A DNA stretch of 64,000 nucleotides from a virus: IMG/VR virus record IMGVR_UViG_3300033984_000416, positions 57,433 through 121,432 of that record. One strand, given 5' to 3'. Position numbers and translations under genes: made by a program. Of this stretch, positions 8,623-17,670 are shown in pieces (position 1 is the stretch's first letter; every line of letters starts with the position of its first letter). The notes beneath the pieces are model-generated. The model was not told the DNA's origin. It ran no database searches and saw only the letters and a list, made by a program, of their open reading frames with translations.

Positions 8623-11600
8623 TTAATTTTGATATACTAGTGCTTTTGTTGCTGTTATTGTTTTTTTACCACCACCTACAAGGTCTTTTATTTCAAGTCT
8701 TAACCTAAAACCGATATCAATAGTATAATTTCTTTCGCTAGCTGGTTTTGCTTCTTGTATTGCTACATTACAAGCAATTAAACTCTGTTGTTGTGCAATT
8801 AAGTTATTAAATTTAGCTCTACCACCAAGTCGAGTGTCCTCATCAACCCAAACATAAACGTTTGCATGGTTAAACCATTGTGTTGTTATCTTTTTACCTT
8901 CTTTAGTTTCAACAACACCATCTTTTGTTAATAAAATACTACCGATAAAGTCACCGTTGGTGTCTGAGCTTGCAATCATATCTTTTGGACATGCTTTTGC
9001 ACAGTTGTCATAACTAGCACCGTTTTTAGGTATCATAGCTTGAACTAAATACATATCTATTTGGAAATCAGTTGTTGGTTTTATAACAACACCAGCACTA
9101 TCTGTTTTAAAATTTAAAAAAGAATAAACAAATTGACTTGATTTACCAACGTGAAAGTATTCATCAACAGCTGTAATATTATCTATTGTAAATGGACCGC
9201 CAGTTGGTGAAACTGCCGCTACTTGTGCTACTGGTGCTCCAGCGGCAATCTCAGCTGTTTTTACTTGGTTTGTTTCTGGTGTGTTATCTACAATGTCTGT
9301 CGCTGTAATAACTGTTTCTGGATTTGACATATCTAAATTACCGTTATTCAAATAATAACCAGTGTTGCTCAATGGTGCCATATTTGACATCGGTAAATCT
9401 TTACCATCTTTACCTTTAACGTTATAAGTTGGTCTTTCTTTTGTAACATAATCAGCTCTAGGGTCATATACTTGTGAATTTGCAAAATAATTGAACGACA
9501 AAGCATTTTGTAATTTATTGATTGGACTCATAAGCGTTGAACCACCTATAAATTTGAATGAAATATTAACGTTGGCAATCATTGGTTGAACACCTATACC
9601 TTCTGGGTTAAGGTCCCATACCAATGGTTCGTAATCAATAGCTACGCTGTCCATAACAATTTTTGTGTTATAGAAATCACCTATTCTTAAGATACAAATT
9701 GGTGGTCTACCAAATGCTAAGTTGTTAGCACCTTGAGCTTCAGAAGTTGGTCCTTGTCTTGTACATTGTAATAAAAATGTAAGTCTAGAGTTTAAACCTT
9801 CTGGTGTTGTCGAGTGAAACGCTGGGTGAAAATATCTAATTTTCTCTCTAAACGAATCAAACACTAGTGGGTCATAATCTGCTAGTTTTTCAAAGTATAA
9901 ACATTCATCATAAAACCTATTCGTAATCTTTGTGTTCACATTTTGTGGTATTTTTTTAATAACTGGGTCTGGTTGTGCAACATCTGCCGCAGCTAATTCA
10001 GCGTCAAAAACAAAATGTATCACCGCTTTTCTATCTTGTTTACATGCAACACTATCAGTATCAGCACCATGGTTAGGTATACAACCAGTATTAGTTAAAG
10101 CTATTCCTGGATTAGCTTTAAATCTTTTTTTAGTGTCACCACCAATGTGTGGCCCTAATTTTACATCTCTAAGGTCTTCCATAATAGCTTTTGCTCTTGC
10201 GTCAGCTAATTTTTGATTGTATTTAGCACTACCTTGTGGGCTGGCATATCCTGTTACTTCAACTCTACAATGTGGACATTTTTGTGATAAATGGTCGATA
10301 AGAGCTGGAATATATAACGGGTCATAATAACCATAAAATTCTTGAACACCGATTCTAGAAGGTACGGTATATGGTCCTTTATAATTTAAACCAAAGTTAT
10401 ATCTATCTGGCCATTTTTCAGTATTTCCAGGTGTAAAACTACTAGGATAATTACCTAACCCGTATCCGATACCAGCTGGGTTTACATTGTAATCAATTGT
10501 ATTTGTTGTTGACGAACCACTTAAACCACTTTCATAAGACATTGGTAGAATTGCATTATCGTTTGGAAAATATACAACCATATCATCTGGAACAAATTCT
10601 TCTGGAACAACTTTTTGTTGTGGTATCACTAAATCTCTAGTTGCTATTTTACTTTTCTCACTTACAGTTAATTTTTCACCCCATTTACTATTAGGGTCAA
10701 TACAACCAGCCCAAAATGAATTAATATAATGGTCATCTGGTCCAGTTTCACCTCTAAACGCATTTATATAACTAGGGTGGTCAACAACGATTTGAAATGA
10801 TAAGTTACCACTTCTTTCAGTATTATTATAAGTGTAAACAGGTTCACCTCTACCAATAAAATTGTTAGATTCCCAGTTTACAGAACTATTTTCACTAAAT
10901 TTGATATTGTATGGTGGAAACCACATGATTCTACCTTTTTTACCGCTACTTAAATCTCCAGGACCTCTCTCGCATTCTGGCAAATTTTCTTTGGCATCGT
11001 GCCATGCAAGGTTTTCAATTGAAAACATAAATTTTTTAGGGTCTGTAGCTTTATCAGTTGTGTATGGAGCTATTTTAACAAAACCATTATCATCTAACAC
11101 TGAATTTTCAGTATTAAACCTATATGGTACATTAGGGCTATCCCATAATCCACGAGCTCTAACCAAATTGTATACCGTATCGTATCTATCTAAAGTCGTC
11201 CAACTTCTACAATATACATCACCAGCTGTTTTACCAGTTGCTGTACCCATGTATCTACCTGTAGTTTGGTCAAACATAGAACCTTGCATTACAGCATTAC
11301 CCTTTGAAAACCCACCACCATTGGCTGTTGATATTTGACTTGAATGTTTACCCATATCACCTTTTTGTGAAACGATGTTTTTCATCGCTTTACTATTGAA
11401 TAATTTTTGAGTTTTAACCAAAAGTGATTTTTTATCACCTAATAATTCATCATATTGAACTGTTTTATTTACCGATTCACCATTACTAGTTGTCCATGTA
11501 AATCCAACATCACTTATTTTTCTATCATCATAACCAACATTACCTTTTGGTCCCGTATATGTTTCTTCTGGGCTTTTAAACCCAGCATTAGAAACCATTT

Positions 11601-12915
11601 CTTCTCTGTTGTAGCTAATATTTGCAATAACACCATCATCAGAACCAAATAGATTTATTATTTGACCACCTTTATTGAAAGCATAAAGGATTCCATCGGT
11701 TATTTGAACTTCACCCTTGTTGTTAGCATATGCTGGTGCGTATCCGCTTCTAAACGATGATTTAGAGGGACTATCTATACCAGTTGGACTAACACCTAGC
11801 TGATTTGCTCTAACGTTCGTTAAAAGGGCTTGTATTTGACCCTTACCTGTATGTAGTATCATATGGTTAGCTCTATCAACATTTGATATGACACCACTTT
11901 CTGATTGAAAAATCGAACCATCATCTTCTAGATAACTTCTAGGTAACGTAAATCCTAATATTTTACCAGCAGTATCTAATATTCTACCACCAGTTGTTTT
12001 TGGGATTGTAATTTTGTAGCTTGGTCTAAAACCAGCAAGTGTACCGTTCTTAACAAGACTAAGAATGTTATTTTGAACATTTAAAGCACCCAATAATTCT
12101 TGTTGAACGTTGAATGCAGCATTATTTGCTAGTGCCAATGCTAATTGTTGTCCACCTATAGTTCCTAACTTGGTATCGTTGATAAGACCTGTAGCACCTA
12201 ATATTCTACCAGCCAATGAAGACCTAATATCAAAATTTGTTACAACACCACCTTTAGCCAAACCTAAACCTTGACCATTCAATACACTACCAATAACGTT
12301 AGCAGCTTGAATCGCACCACTACCACCTAGATTTAAACCACCATAGGTATCTAAATAACCACTTATTTGTTGAGATGTATCTACGGGTTGTAAACCTATA
12401 AATGCCGACATATCTATTTGTTTGCTAGCATCTAAATAAAGATTTTTAATCGTGTTTTTCTTTCTAAATTGACCATCGTTTGTTTTACCAATCAACCCAT
12501 AATTATTTACATCGTCATTAGCACCTGTTGGATACGAAGTAATACCTTGCGGCCATTGTGCGTTAGGGAAATTAGAATTTACAGTTGGTATTACAAAATC
12601 TATTTGTGTTAATGCATTAGCATTTGAACCTACATTTTGAAATGTATTTGGAAGTACGTTTAAATTTTTAAATAAAATCCCTTCAACTTGTAAGGGTAAC
12701 CCAATTGGAACAGTAACATTACCAGTACCAACCATAGTATCTAATACTGGTTGACCAATTCTAGGACTACCATTCAATGAAGTTGATAGTTGAGGATAAA
12801 CTGGTAATAAATTTTTATTAAGTAAAAAATCTCTAATACCATACGTTACAGCAGTACTGTTGATAGTATTCCTTGTTGTTGGCGAAGGTGTTGAAGTGTT
12901 ATAAAAGATTGGCAT
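8623..12915 (-). CDS. Large baseplate protein with OmpA-like peptidoglycan-binding domain (1430 aa)
   Basis: The N-terminal ~600 residues are Gly/Asn-rich and unrecognised. Around residues 680-740 the stretch IKFSENSSVNWESNNFIGRG and TYNNTERSGNLSFQIVVDHP resembles the beta-rich adaptor/tube family of contractile systems. Residues ~850-975 form an OmpA C-terminal-like domain: VEVTGYASPQGSAKYNQKLA, with R907 in the NxxLAxxRA motif and RKAVIHFVFD as the last strand. A further beta domain and an Ala/Pro/Val linker follow. It is preceded by a late-type motif and followed 2 nt later by the LysM-like gene, so all three baseplate genes form one operon. Anchoring to host peptidoglycan during infection is inferred. 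Confidence 0.75.
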   Translation of the reverse strand: MPIFYNTSTPSPTTRNTINSTAVTYGIRDFLLNKNLLPVYPQLSTSLNGSPRIGQPVLDTMVGTGNVTVPIGLPLQVEGILFKNLNVLPNTFQNVGSNANALTQIDFVIPTVNSNFPNAQWPQGITSYPTGANDDVNNYGLIGKTNDGQFRKKNTIKNLYLDASKQIDMSAFIGLQPVDTSQQISGYLDTYGGLNLGGSGAIQAANVIGSVLNGQGLGLAKGGVVTNFDIRSSLAGRILGATGLINDTKLGTIGGQQLALALANNAAFNVQQELLGALNVQNNILSLVKNGTLAGFRPSYKITIPKTTGGRILDTAGKILGFTLPRSYLEDDGSIFQSESGVISNVDRANHMILHTGKGQIQALLTNVRANQLGVSPTGIDSPSKSSFRSGYAPAYANNKGEVQITDGILYAFNKGGQIINLFGSDDGVIANISYNREEMVSNAGFKSPEETYTGPKGNVGYDDRKISDVGFTWTTSNGESVNKTVQYDELLGDKKSLLVKTQKLFNSKAMKNIVSQKGDMGKHSSQISTANGGGFSKGNAVMQGSMFDQTTGRYMGTATGKTAGDVYCRSWTTLDRYDTVYNLVRARGLWDSPNVPYRFNTENSVLDDNGFVKIAPYTTDKATDPKKFMFSIENLAWHDAKENLPECERGPGDLSSGKKGRIMWFPPYNIKFSENSSVNWESNNFIGRGEPVYTYNNTERSGNLSFQIVVDHPSYINAFRGETGPDDHYINSFWAGCIDPNSKWGEKLTVSEKSKIATRDLVIPQQKVVPEEFVPDDMVVYFPNDNAILPMSYESGLSGSSTTNTIDYNVNPAGIGYGLGNYPSSFTPGNTEKWPDRYNFGLNYKGPYTVPSRIGVQEFYGYYDPLYIPALIDHLSQKCPHCRVEVTGYASPQGSAKYNQKLADARAKAIMEDLRDVKLGPHIGGDTKKRFKANPGIALTNTGCIPNHGADTDSVACKQDRKAVIHFVFDAELAAADVAQPDPVIKKIPQNVNTKITNRFYDECLYFEKLADYDPLVFDSFREKIRYFHPAFHSTTPEGLNSRLTFLLQCTRQGPTSEAQGANNLAFGRPPICILRIGDFYNTKIVMDSVAIDYEPLVWDLNPEGIGVQPMIANVNISFKFIGGSTLMSPINKLQNALSFNYFANSQVYDPRADYVTKERPTYNVKGKDGKDLPMSNMAPLSNTGYYLNNGNLDMSNPETVITATDIVDNTPETNQVKTAEIAAGAPVAQVAAVSPTGGPFTIDNITAVDEYFHVGKSSQFVYSFLNFKTDSAGVVIKPTTDFQIDMYLVQAMIPKNGASYDNCAKACPKDMIASSDTNGDFIGSILLTKDGVVETKEGKKITTQWFNHANVYVWVDEDTRLGGRAKFNNLIAQQQSLIACNVAIQEAKPASERNYTIDIGFRLRLEIKDLVGGGKKTITATKALVYQN

Positions 12916-12933
12916 AAGTAACTTATTTTATAT

Positions 12934-12941
12934 ATAAATAC
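12934..12941 (-). promoter_or_regulatory. Late-type motif variant (GTATTTAT on the gene strand)
   Basis: Minus strand reads AGTATTTATATATAAAATAA, ending 18 nt before the ATG at 12915. One base differs from the common core ATATTTAT. Confidence 0.45.
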
Positions 12942-12990
12942 TATAGTAGTAAAAATTTTGAAAAAATAAATGCTTATGGTGTTTTATAAA

Positions 12991-13020
12991 AACAAAAAAA
13001 GGCACAATTAGTGCCTTAAT
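12991..13020 (-). terminator. Rho-independent terminator after tape-measure gene
   Basis: Arms AAGGCAC / GTGCCTT (13017-13011 and 13005-12999 on the minus strand) with a 5-nt loop are followed by a T run on the minus strand. It ends transcripts coming from the tape-measure operon. Confidence 0.75.
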
Positions 13021-13195
13021 TAAAAATATATAATTTTATTTATATATATTATATTATTTATATATTAATTTTATTATTTATATATTATATGTTATTTTTT
13101 TATTTGTACAAATATACGGTTTTTTTTTCATAAAGTCAAGTTAATACATATAAACTTTTATAACAATATTCTAATTGATTGATAATCAACGATAT
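13018..13195. other. Extremely AT-rich gene-free spacer
   Basis: Between the tape-measure stop and the terminator there is a run of almost only A and T, with two near-copies of TTATTATTTATATATTA. No ORF of useful length is present. It may be an untranslated 3' region; nothing else is supported. Confidence 0.4.
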
Positions 13196-15877
13196 TTAAG
13201 CAACGTTTGTACCACCATTTCTATTCTTTTCTAATTGTGAAGCAACAGCTCTTTGTAAATCAGAAATAAATCCAGGATTTTTTAATAAGTCTACAGCAGC
13301 TTTAGGATTTCCTGGACTATCAACGGTTATTTTACCGTTGATAACTATCTCACCAAAATCTACTTTCATATTATTTCCACCAGATTTACTAGCATTATCA
13401 ACTATACCTTTATCCTTCAAGGCAATTAAATCATCTTTATTATCAATTGGGTGAATTTTACCACCTTGAACAACACCTCTACCCTTAGAAAAATCTGAAC
13501 CTAAACCCATAGCCATATCACCCATAGCACCTAAAGGGTTTAGAAAAGCACCACCAACCCTAGCCGCCATAGAATCCATACCACCTTCAAAGAAACCATC
13601 ATGTGTTGGTGTCCCAAGCGATAACCCACCATTACTACTTTTACCCCAAACAGCGTCACCACCAACATCACCTATTTTATCACCAGCCATACCACCAGCT
13701 ATACCACCAATCAAACCACCAATAGCTGTACCTACACCTGGAAAAATCATAGTACCAATAGTAGCACCTAACGCAGCACCACCCCATGCACCACCACCAG
13801 CAGCGGCAGCTCTAACACCTGTTCTACCTACGTTTTCACCAGTACCCATTCCAGCAGCAGAGTTTTCACTATATTCATCATAACCAGATACACCAGCAGC
13901 TAATAAACCAGCACCAGCACCACCCCAACCTTTAGCGAATTTACCAATCTTAGAAGCACTTCTAAGTCTACCTCTTTTACCACCTTTACCTAATAAATCA
14001 CCAAGACTATCCATAGCACCGCCACCACCGCCACCAGCACTAGCGGCTGAATTAAAACCTTGAGCCAACAACACACCATTAGAAATCCAACTTAACTTAT
14101 CCCATAACATACCACCCAACTTAGTACCTAAATAAATAGCTGCACTCATGATAGGGTTATCAATAACAAAACCAGCAATACCAGATACTAACTCACCAAC
14201 GGTTGTCGCTAATTTTTCTATCTTTTCACCCCAACCACCTTTAGCAGTAAACTTATCACTTAATTCTCTTAATTTTGGTATTAAATTTTTATTAAGAGTA
14301 TCAATAAATGGTATTAGATAAACTTTCAATTGATTCATTAAATCACCCAAGGATTCATCGAAAGTTCTAGCATCCTCAGCTCTTTTTTTCATTGATTCCT
14401 GTTCAACCATTTGAGCTTTAACTGCTGTAAGGTCGGCTTGTGTTAATTGCTTAAGTAATTTTTTGTCACCATTAAGCATAATACTAGCCTCACCTTTTTT
14501 ATTTAACACTGATTTGTTTGTAAGATATTCTTGTAAATCTTTACCATCTTGACCACCGCCAACACTAAAATTAATTTGAGATTTAATCTTTGTATATTTA
14601 GCTGCGTTTTTACCAGCAGTAACCAAATCATCATAAGCAACACCTGTTTGCTCAGCAATAATCTTAAGTTTATGCATTTCCATAGCACCCAAGTCAAATT
14701 CACCAGTTTTAGCGTTAAATTTAGCCGAAGCTGCCGCAGCGTTACCTAATTCTTCTGTTAAACCGTTAACATCGTTACGAGCCATATACATCAAATGGAA
14801 AGGGTCGGCCATCTTAGCCCATTCACCCCCCATAACTTGCAATTGAGCAGACATATCAACAGCACCCTCAATATCAAACATTTTATCAGCCATGCTAGAA
14901 GCAAATTCCATATTAACACCCAACTTGGTAACTGTTTTAGCCATCTTAGCCAAACCAGCGGTACCTTCTTTAAAATTATATCTGTTAAGCATTTTCATGT
15001 TACCAGATATATTTTTCATTACTTTGGTTGCATTAAGACCCATTTTATGAGCATCATTCATAGTCTGCTCAACATACTTACCAGTACGTTCAGCTGAAAG
15101 ACCTTGATTTTCCATATCAGCAGCCATTTTAGCTGACCCTTCAGCACCTAATCCACTAGCAGCGGCCATTTGACCCATAGCGACTAAACCATCTTGACTC
15201 AACTCAACTGTTCTACCTAATTCCTCACTATATTGAGCTTGCATTGCAGATAATTCTTTTATCCCAATACCCATCATGTTGGTTTGAGTAGCAGCACCTC
15301 TAATGGTGTTTCTAAAACCTTCTGTTCCTTTAGAAAGAATACCCATAGATAAAGCCGACATTTTCATCGCCTTATCTAATTCAAATAACCCTAACCCCTT
15401 TATTTCACCGTAACCTTTTTTAACTAAGTTCGGTAATCCAACTACAATTTTTTCTAAACCTTTTAATGATGTAGTAAAAGCTTTACTAGCTACAAGTGCT
15501 TTTTTATTAACACTACCTAATGCTTCGTCTAACTTTTCACCTTGTTTTTTTATTTCTTTGGTTTGAAGCTCAAGGATTCTCAATTTCTTTTTTGCAGCCT
15601 CAATAGCTGTAGCATCTTTAGAAGCAATAGCATCTTTTAATTTATCTTCTAATTTTAATGCTATTTTTTCGTTTCTAGCAATAGTTTGTTTGATTTTTTT
15701 AGAATCTTTTAACCCTTGAATATAGTCTTCTAGGCTAGCACTTACTTTTTGTCTAAGTCTAGCATCTTCTTCAAGGGCTCTGGTTGCTCTTTCAACTTCA
15801 TTAGCATAAAGTGCCGCCTCTTCTTTTAGTAGTTTGGCGGCTTTAGCTGCTGCTTTTTCTTCATCACTTTTTGCCAT
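13196..15877 (-). CDS. Tail tape measure protein (893 aa)
   Basis: Residues 1-130 are a long charged coiled coil (DEEKAAAKAAKLLKEEAALY). A helical middle region follows. Around residues 560-600 and 690-770 there are hydrophobic Gly/Ala stretches (GTAIGGLIGGIAGGMAGDKI) typical of membrane-active tape measures, and a Gly run (AGGGGGGAM). The C-terminus ends in a short domain (VDFGEIVINGKITVDSPGNP). The length would set a tail of roughly 130 nm using the usual 1.5 angstrom per residue rule. It lies in the expected place downstream of the gp26-like chaperone and ahead of the hub genes. Three bases separate it from the upstream 488-aa gene. Confidence 0.85.
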   Translation of the reverse strand: MAKSDEEKAAAKAAKLLKEEAALYANEVERATRALEEDARLRQKVSASLEDYIQGLKDSKKIKQTIARNEKIALKLEDKLKDAIASKDATAIEAAKKKLRILELQTKEIKKQGEKLDEALGSVNKKALVASKAFTTSLKGLEKIVVGLPNLVKKGYGEIKGLGLFELDKAMKMSALSMGILSKGTEGFRNTIRGAATQTNMMGIGIKELSAMQAQYSEELGRTVELSQDGLVAMGQMAAASGLGAEGSAKMAADMENQGLSAERTGKYVEQTMNDAHKMGLNATKVMKNISGNMKMLNRYNFKEGTAGLAKMAKTVTKLGVNMEFASSMADKMFDIEGAVDMSAQLQVMGGEWAKMADPFHLMYMARNDVNGLTEELGNAAAASAKFNAKTGEFDLGAMEMHKLKIIAEQTGVAYDDLVTAGKNAAKYTKIKSQINFSVGGGQDGKDLQEYLTNKSVLNKKGEASIMLNGDKKLLKQLTQADLTAVKAQMVEQESMKKRAEDARTFDESLGDLMNQLKVYLIPFIDTLNKNLIPKLRELSDKFTAKGGWGEKIEKLATTVGELVSGIAGFVIDNPIMSAAIYLGTKLGGMLWDKLSWISNGVLLAQGFNSAASAGGGGGGAMDSLGDLLGKGGKRGRLRSASKIGKFAKGWGGAGAGLLAAGVSGYDEYSENSAAGMGTGENVGRTGVRAAAAGGGAWGGAALGATIGTMIFPGVGTAIGGLIGGIAGGMAGDKIGDVGGDAVWGKSSNGGLSLGTPTHDGFFEGGMDSMAARVGGAFLNPLGAMGDMAMGLGSDFSKGRGVVQGGKIHPIDNKDDLIALKDKGIVDNASKSGGNNMKVDFGEIVINGKITVDSPGNPKAAVDLLKNPGFISDLQRAVASQLEKNRNGGTNVA

Positions 15878-15880
15878 GGT

Positions 15881-17347
15881 TTATTTAGTTGTTTCTTCTT
15901 TTTGTTCGTTATAACCTTTTGATTGTAAAAATCTAACATTAGCTTCTACAGTATCTAGTGTTAGGTTTTCCCAGTTTCCACCTTTTTTTAATTTACCAAC
16001 TTCTATCTCACAATTGTAAATGTTAGGGTCTTCTGTTTTATTTTTTACTATTATTCTTAAATCTAAATTTTTATTAAGTTGCTTTATCAATACTTGGTCT
16101 CTATCTTCAATTACGTGTCGTCTAACACGTATGTAATCCGTTTCAGCTCTAAGAGTTTCAATATCATTGGTATTTTTACTAGTTTTGTAAGGTATTTCGA
16201 TTGTTTTTAGTAATTGATATTTAGCATCGTTATCGATAACAAACCCATCACCAATCTTTTGTTTTATCTTATTCATACCGTATTTACCCAATAAATCTAG
16301 TGTTGGTATAATACCAGCCCCAGTCGGTTTATCCCCTCTTAAATCAGCAACAAATGCTTGCCAAAAAGTTGGTTGAGTGTAGAACGCTGCTTTTAACTCT
16401 GGGTCAGCTAAAATCATTTTAAACGCTAGTTGACCATCAGCTTTTAATTCTTCTGGTGATTGTTCTTCTTTCGATTTTTCCTCACCTTCTTCTTCATCAG
16501 ATTCACATGAAGTGGTAACTGAAAAGTTTTGGATACCACTAATAACAGCTTCACCATTGTTATTACCAGCCACAACTTTAAATTTAAGATTCAATTTAAG
16601 GTTATCATTGGTTGAAAGTATATCTTGGTTTTCACTATAAAAATCAGTTGTTTCGTCCTCAACGTCACCTTTGATTTCTAAGATATAAGTATCCCATTTG
16701 TTTAAATCTGGTAGTGTTTTGTTGGTTTCTTTTATTAACTCTAAAGTAAATGTGTTATTTGATTTTGCTAAACAACAAAACATAATATCACCATTATTAA
16801 ATGATAATTTAAAACCTTTTTCTTTATCTAAATTTTCCAAGACATACCTTAATTCTTGGTTTATTGCACTAGTAAAATCACTAGATACGTCTTTACCACT
16901 TAAATTATTCTTGGTACCTTGTTTTTGTTGTTTTTCAGCTGTAGGTGATAATGGGTCAACAATATCAATTTGTTTCCCACCTCTAAATACTTGAATGTTG
17001 GTAATATCCTTAACAGTCATTGGTGACCACTCTTTAAAATCGGTCAATTTGTCTTTTTCGTTGATTTTATGAACTCTTCTTAACTCTAAATCATCACCAC
17101 TCAACCCAGTATAAACCATATAATATCGATAATTTATATTGCTAGAACCAGAATCAATATTATCCATGATGACATGACCAGAAGTGTTATCAATAACTTT
17201 AAAATTATTTTTACTATTCTTCCATGTTATAACTACGGTGTCACCAACTTTCATAGTATTTTTTACCATAGTGTCAAAAGGTGTTTCGTTTATAAAATTA
17301 AGAAGCCTTTGATATTGTGCTTCGGTTACTATTAGTTTATTGCTCAT
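15881..17347 (-). CDS. Tail-region protein with N-terminal TEAQYQRLL motif (488 aa)
   Basis: An acidic protein of unknown function between chaperone and tape measure, so probably a tail or baseplate component. The N-terminus MSNKLIVTEAQYQRLLNFIN resembles that of the 133-aa protein at 20527-20928 (KIKITQAQYDTILL), pointing to a shared packaging, targeting or maturation signal. A Glu/Lys-rich hinge (ESDEEEGEEKSKEEQSPEEL) near residue 290 splits it into two halves. Residues ~310-350 (LADPELKAAFYTQPTFWQAF) look helical and hydrophobic. Has its own late-type motif 17 nt upstream of the ATG. Confidence 0.7.
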   Translation of the reverse strand: MSNKLIVTEAQYQRLLNFINETPFDTMVKNTMKVGDTVVITWKNSKNNFKVIDNTSGHVIMDNIDSGSSNINYRYYMVYTGLSGDDLELRRVHKINEKDKLTDFKEWSPMTVKDITNIQVFRGGKQIDIVDPLSPTAEKQQKQGTKNNLSGKDVSSDFTSAINQELRYVLENLDKEKGFKLSFNNGDIMFCCLAKSNNTFTLELIKETNKTLPDLNKWDTYILEIKGDVEDETTDFYSENQDILSTNDNLKLNLKFKVVAGNNNGEAVISGIQNFSVTTSCESDEEEGEEKSKEEQSPEELKADGQLAFKMILADPELKAAFYTQPTFWQAFVADLRGDKPTGAGIIPTLDLLGKYGMNKIKQKIGDGFVIDNDAKYQLLKTIEIPYKTSKNTNDIETLRAETDYIRVRRHVIEDRDQVLIKQLNKNLDLRIIVKNKTEDPNIYNCEIEVGKLKKGGNWENLTLDTVEANVRFLQSKGYNEQKEETTK

Positions 17348-17364
17348 CGTATTAATCTTTGTTT

Positions 17365-17372
17365 ATAAATAT
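17365..17372 (-). promoter_or_regulatory. Late-type motif (ATATTTAT on the gene strand)
   Basis: Minus strand TGATATTTATAAACAAAG ends 17 nt ahead of the ATG at 17347 and just after the terminator at 17380-17411. Confidence 0.55.
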
Positions 17373-17379
17373 CATATAA

Positions 17380-17411
17380 AATAAAAATCCCCACTTTATG
17401 CGGGGATTTTA
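17380..17411 (-). terminator. Rho-independent terminator after tail chaperone genes
   Basis: Minus-strand hairpin AAAATCCCCG / TGGGGATTTT with an 8-nt loop region is followed by a T-rich tail. It starts at the stop codon of the 17412-17660 frame. Confidence 0.8.
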
Positions 17412-17660
17412 TTATGTTGTTGGTAAATCACCATTTTTCATTCTGGTTTTTAAAGCCTCACCAGATACTCTAGTTTGTCTAGAACCTTTGGTACCACTTG
17501 TTTTCGATTTCTCTTTTGCTTCTTCGTATTGTTCTTGTCTCTTAGCGTGGTCTTTTGTTAATAACCCTAAGAAATAACGCCTTTCATATGTCGGCATCAC
17601 CAGAACATCTGAATATGAAATATTTTTCATATGTTGAGTGCAAATCCAAATCTCTTCCAA
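17412..17660 (-). CDS. Tail assembly chaperone extension (gp51-like), probably made by frameshift
   Basis: The frame has no ATG at its head; the first usable start is TTG at 17660, eleven bases after the stop of the 433-aa gene. The frame is open further upstream to 17723, and those codons read like coding sequence (FFGLTSDYKIPLLEEIW), continuing into SYSDVLVMPTYERRYFLGLL and a charged tail. This ending (EI..., sYsDV..MP..eRr) is typical of chaperones read by frameshifting from the upstream gene. A +1 or -2 shift on the T7 run at 17697-17691 would fuse it to the gp26-like protein (about 519 aa). Independent initiation at TTG is the alternative. Confidence 0.65.
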   Translation of the reverse strand: MEEIWICTQHMKNISYSDVLVMPTYERRYFLGLLTKDHAKRQEQYEEAKEKSKTSGTKGSRQTRVSGEALKTRMKNGDLPTT

Positions 17661-17670
17661 TAATGGAATC

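Noticed and set aside
10862-11338. 158-aa plus-strand frame opposite the 1430-aa baseplate gene
   Set aside because: No promoter or family; antisense shadow of a well-supported gene.
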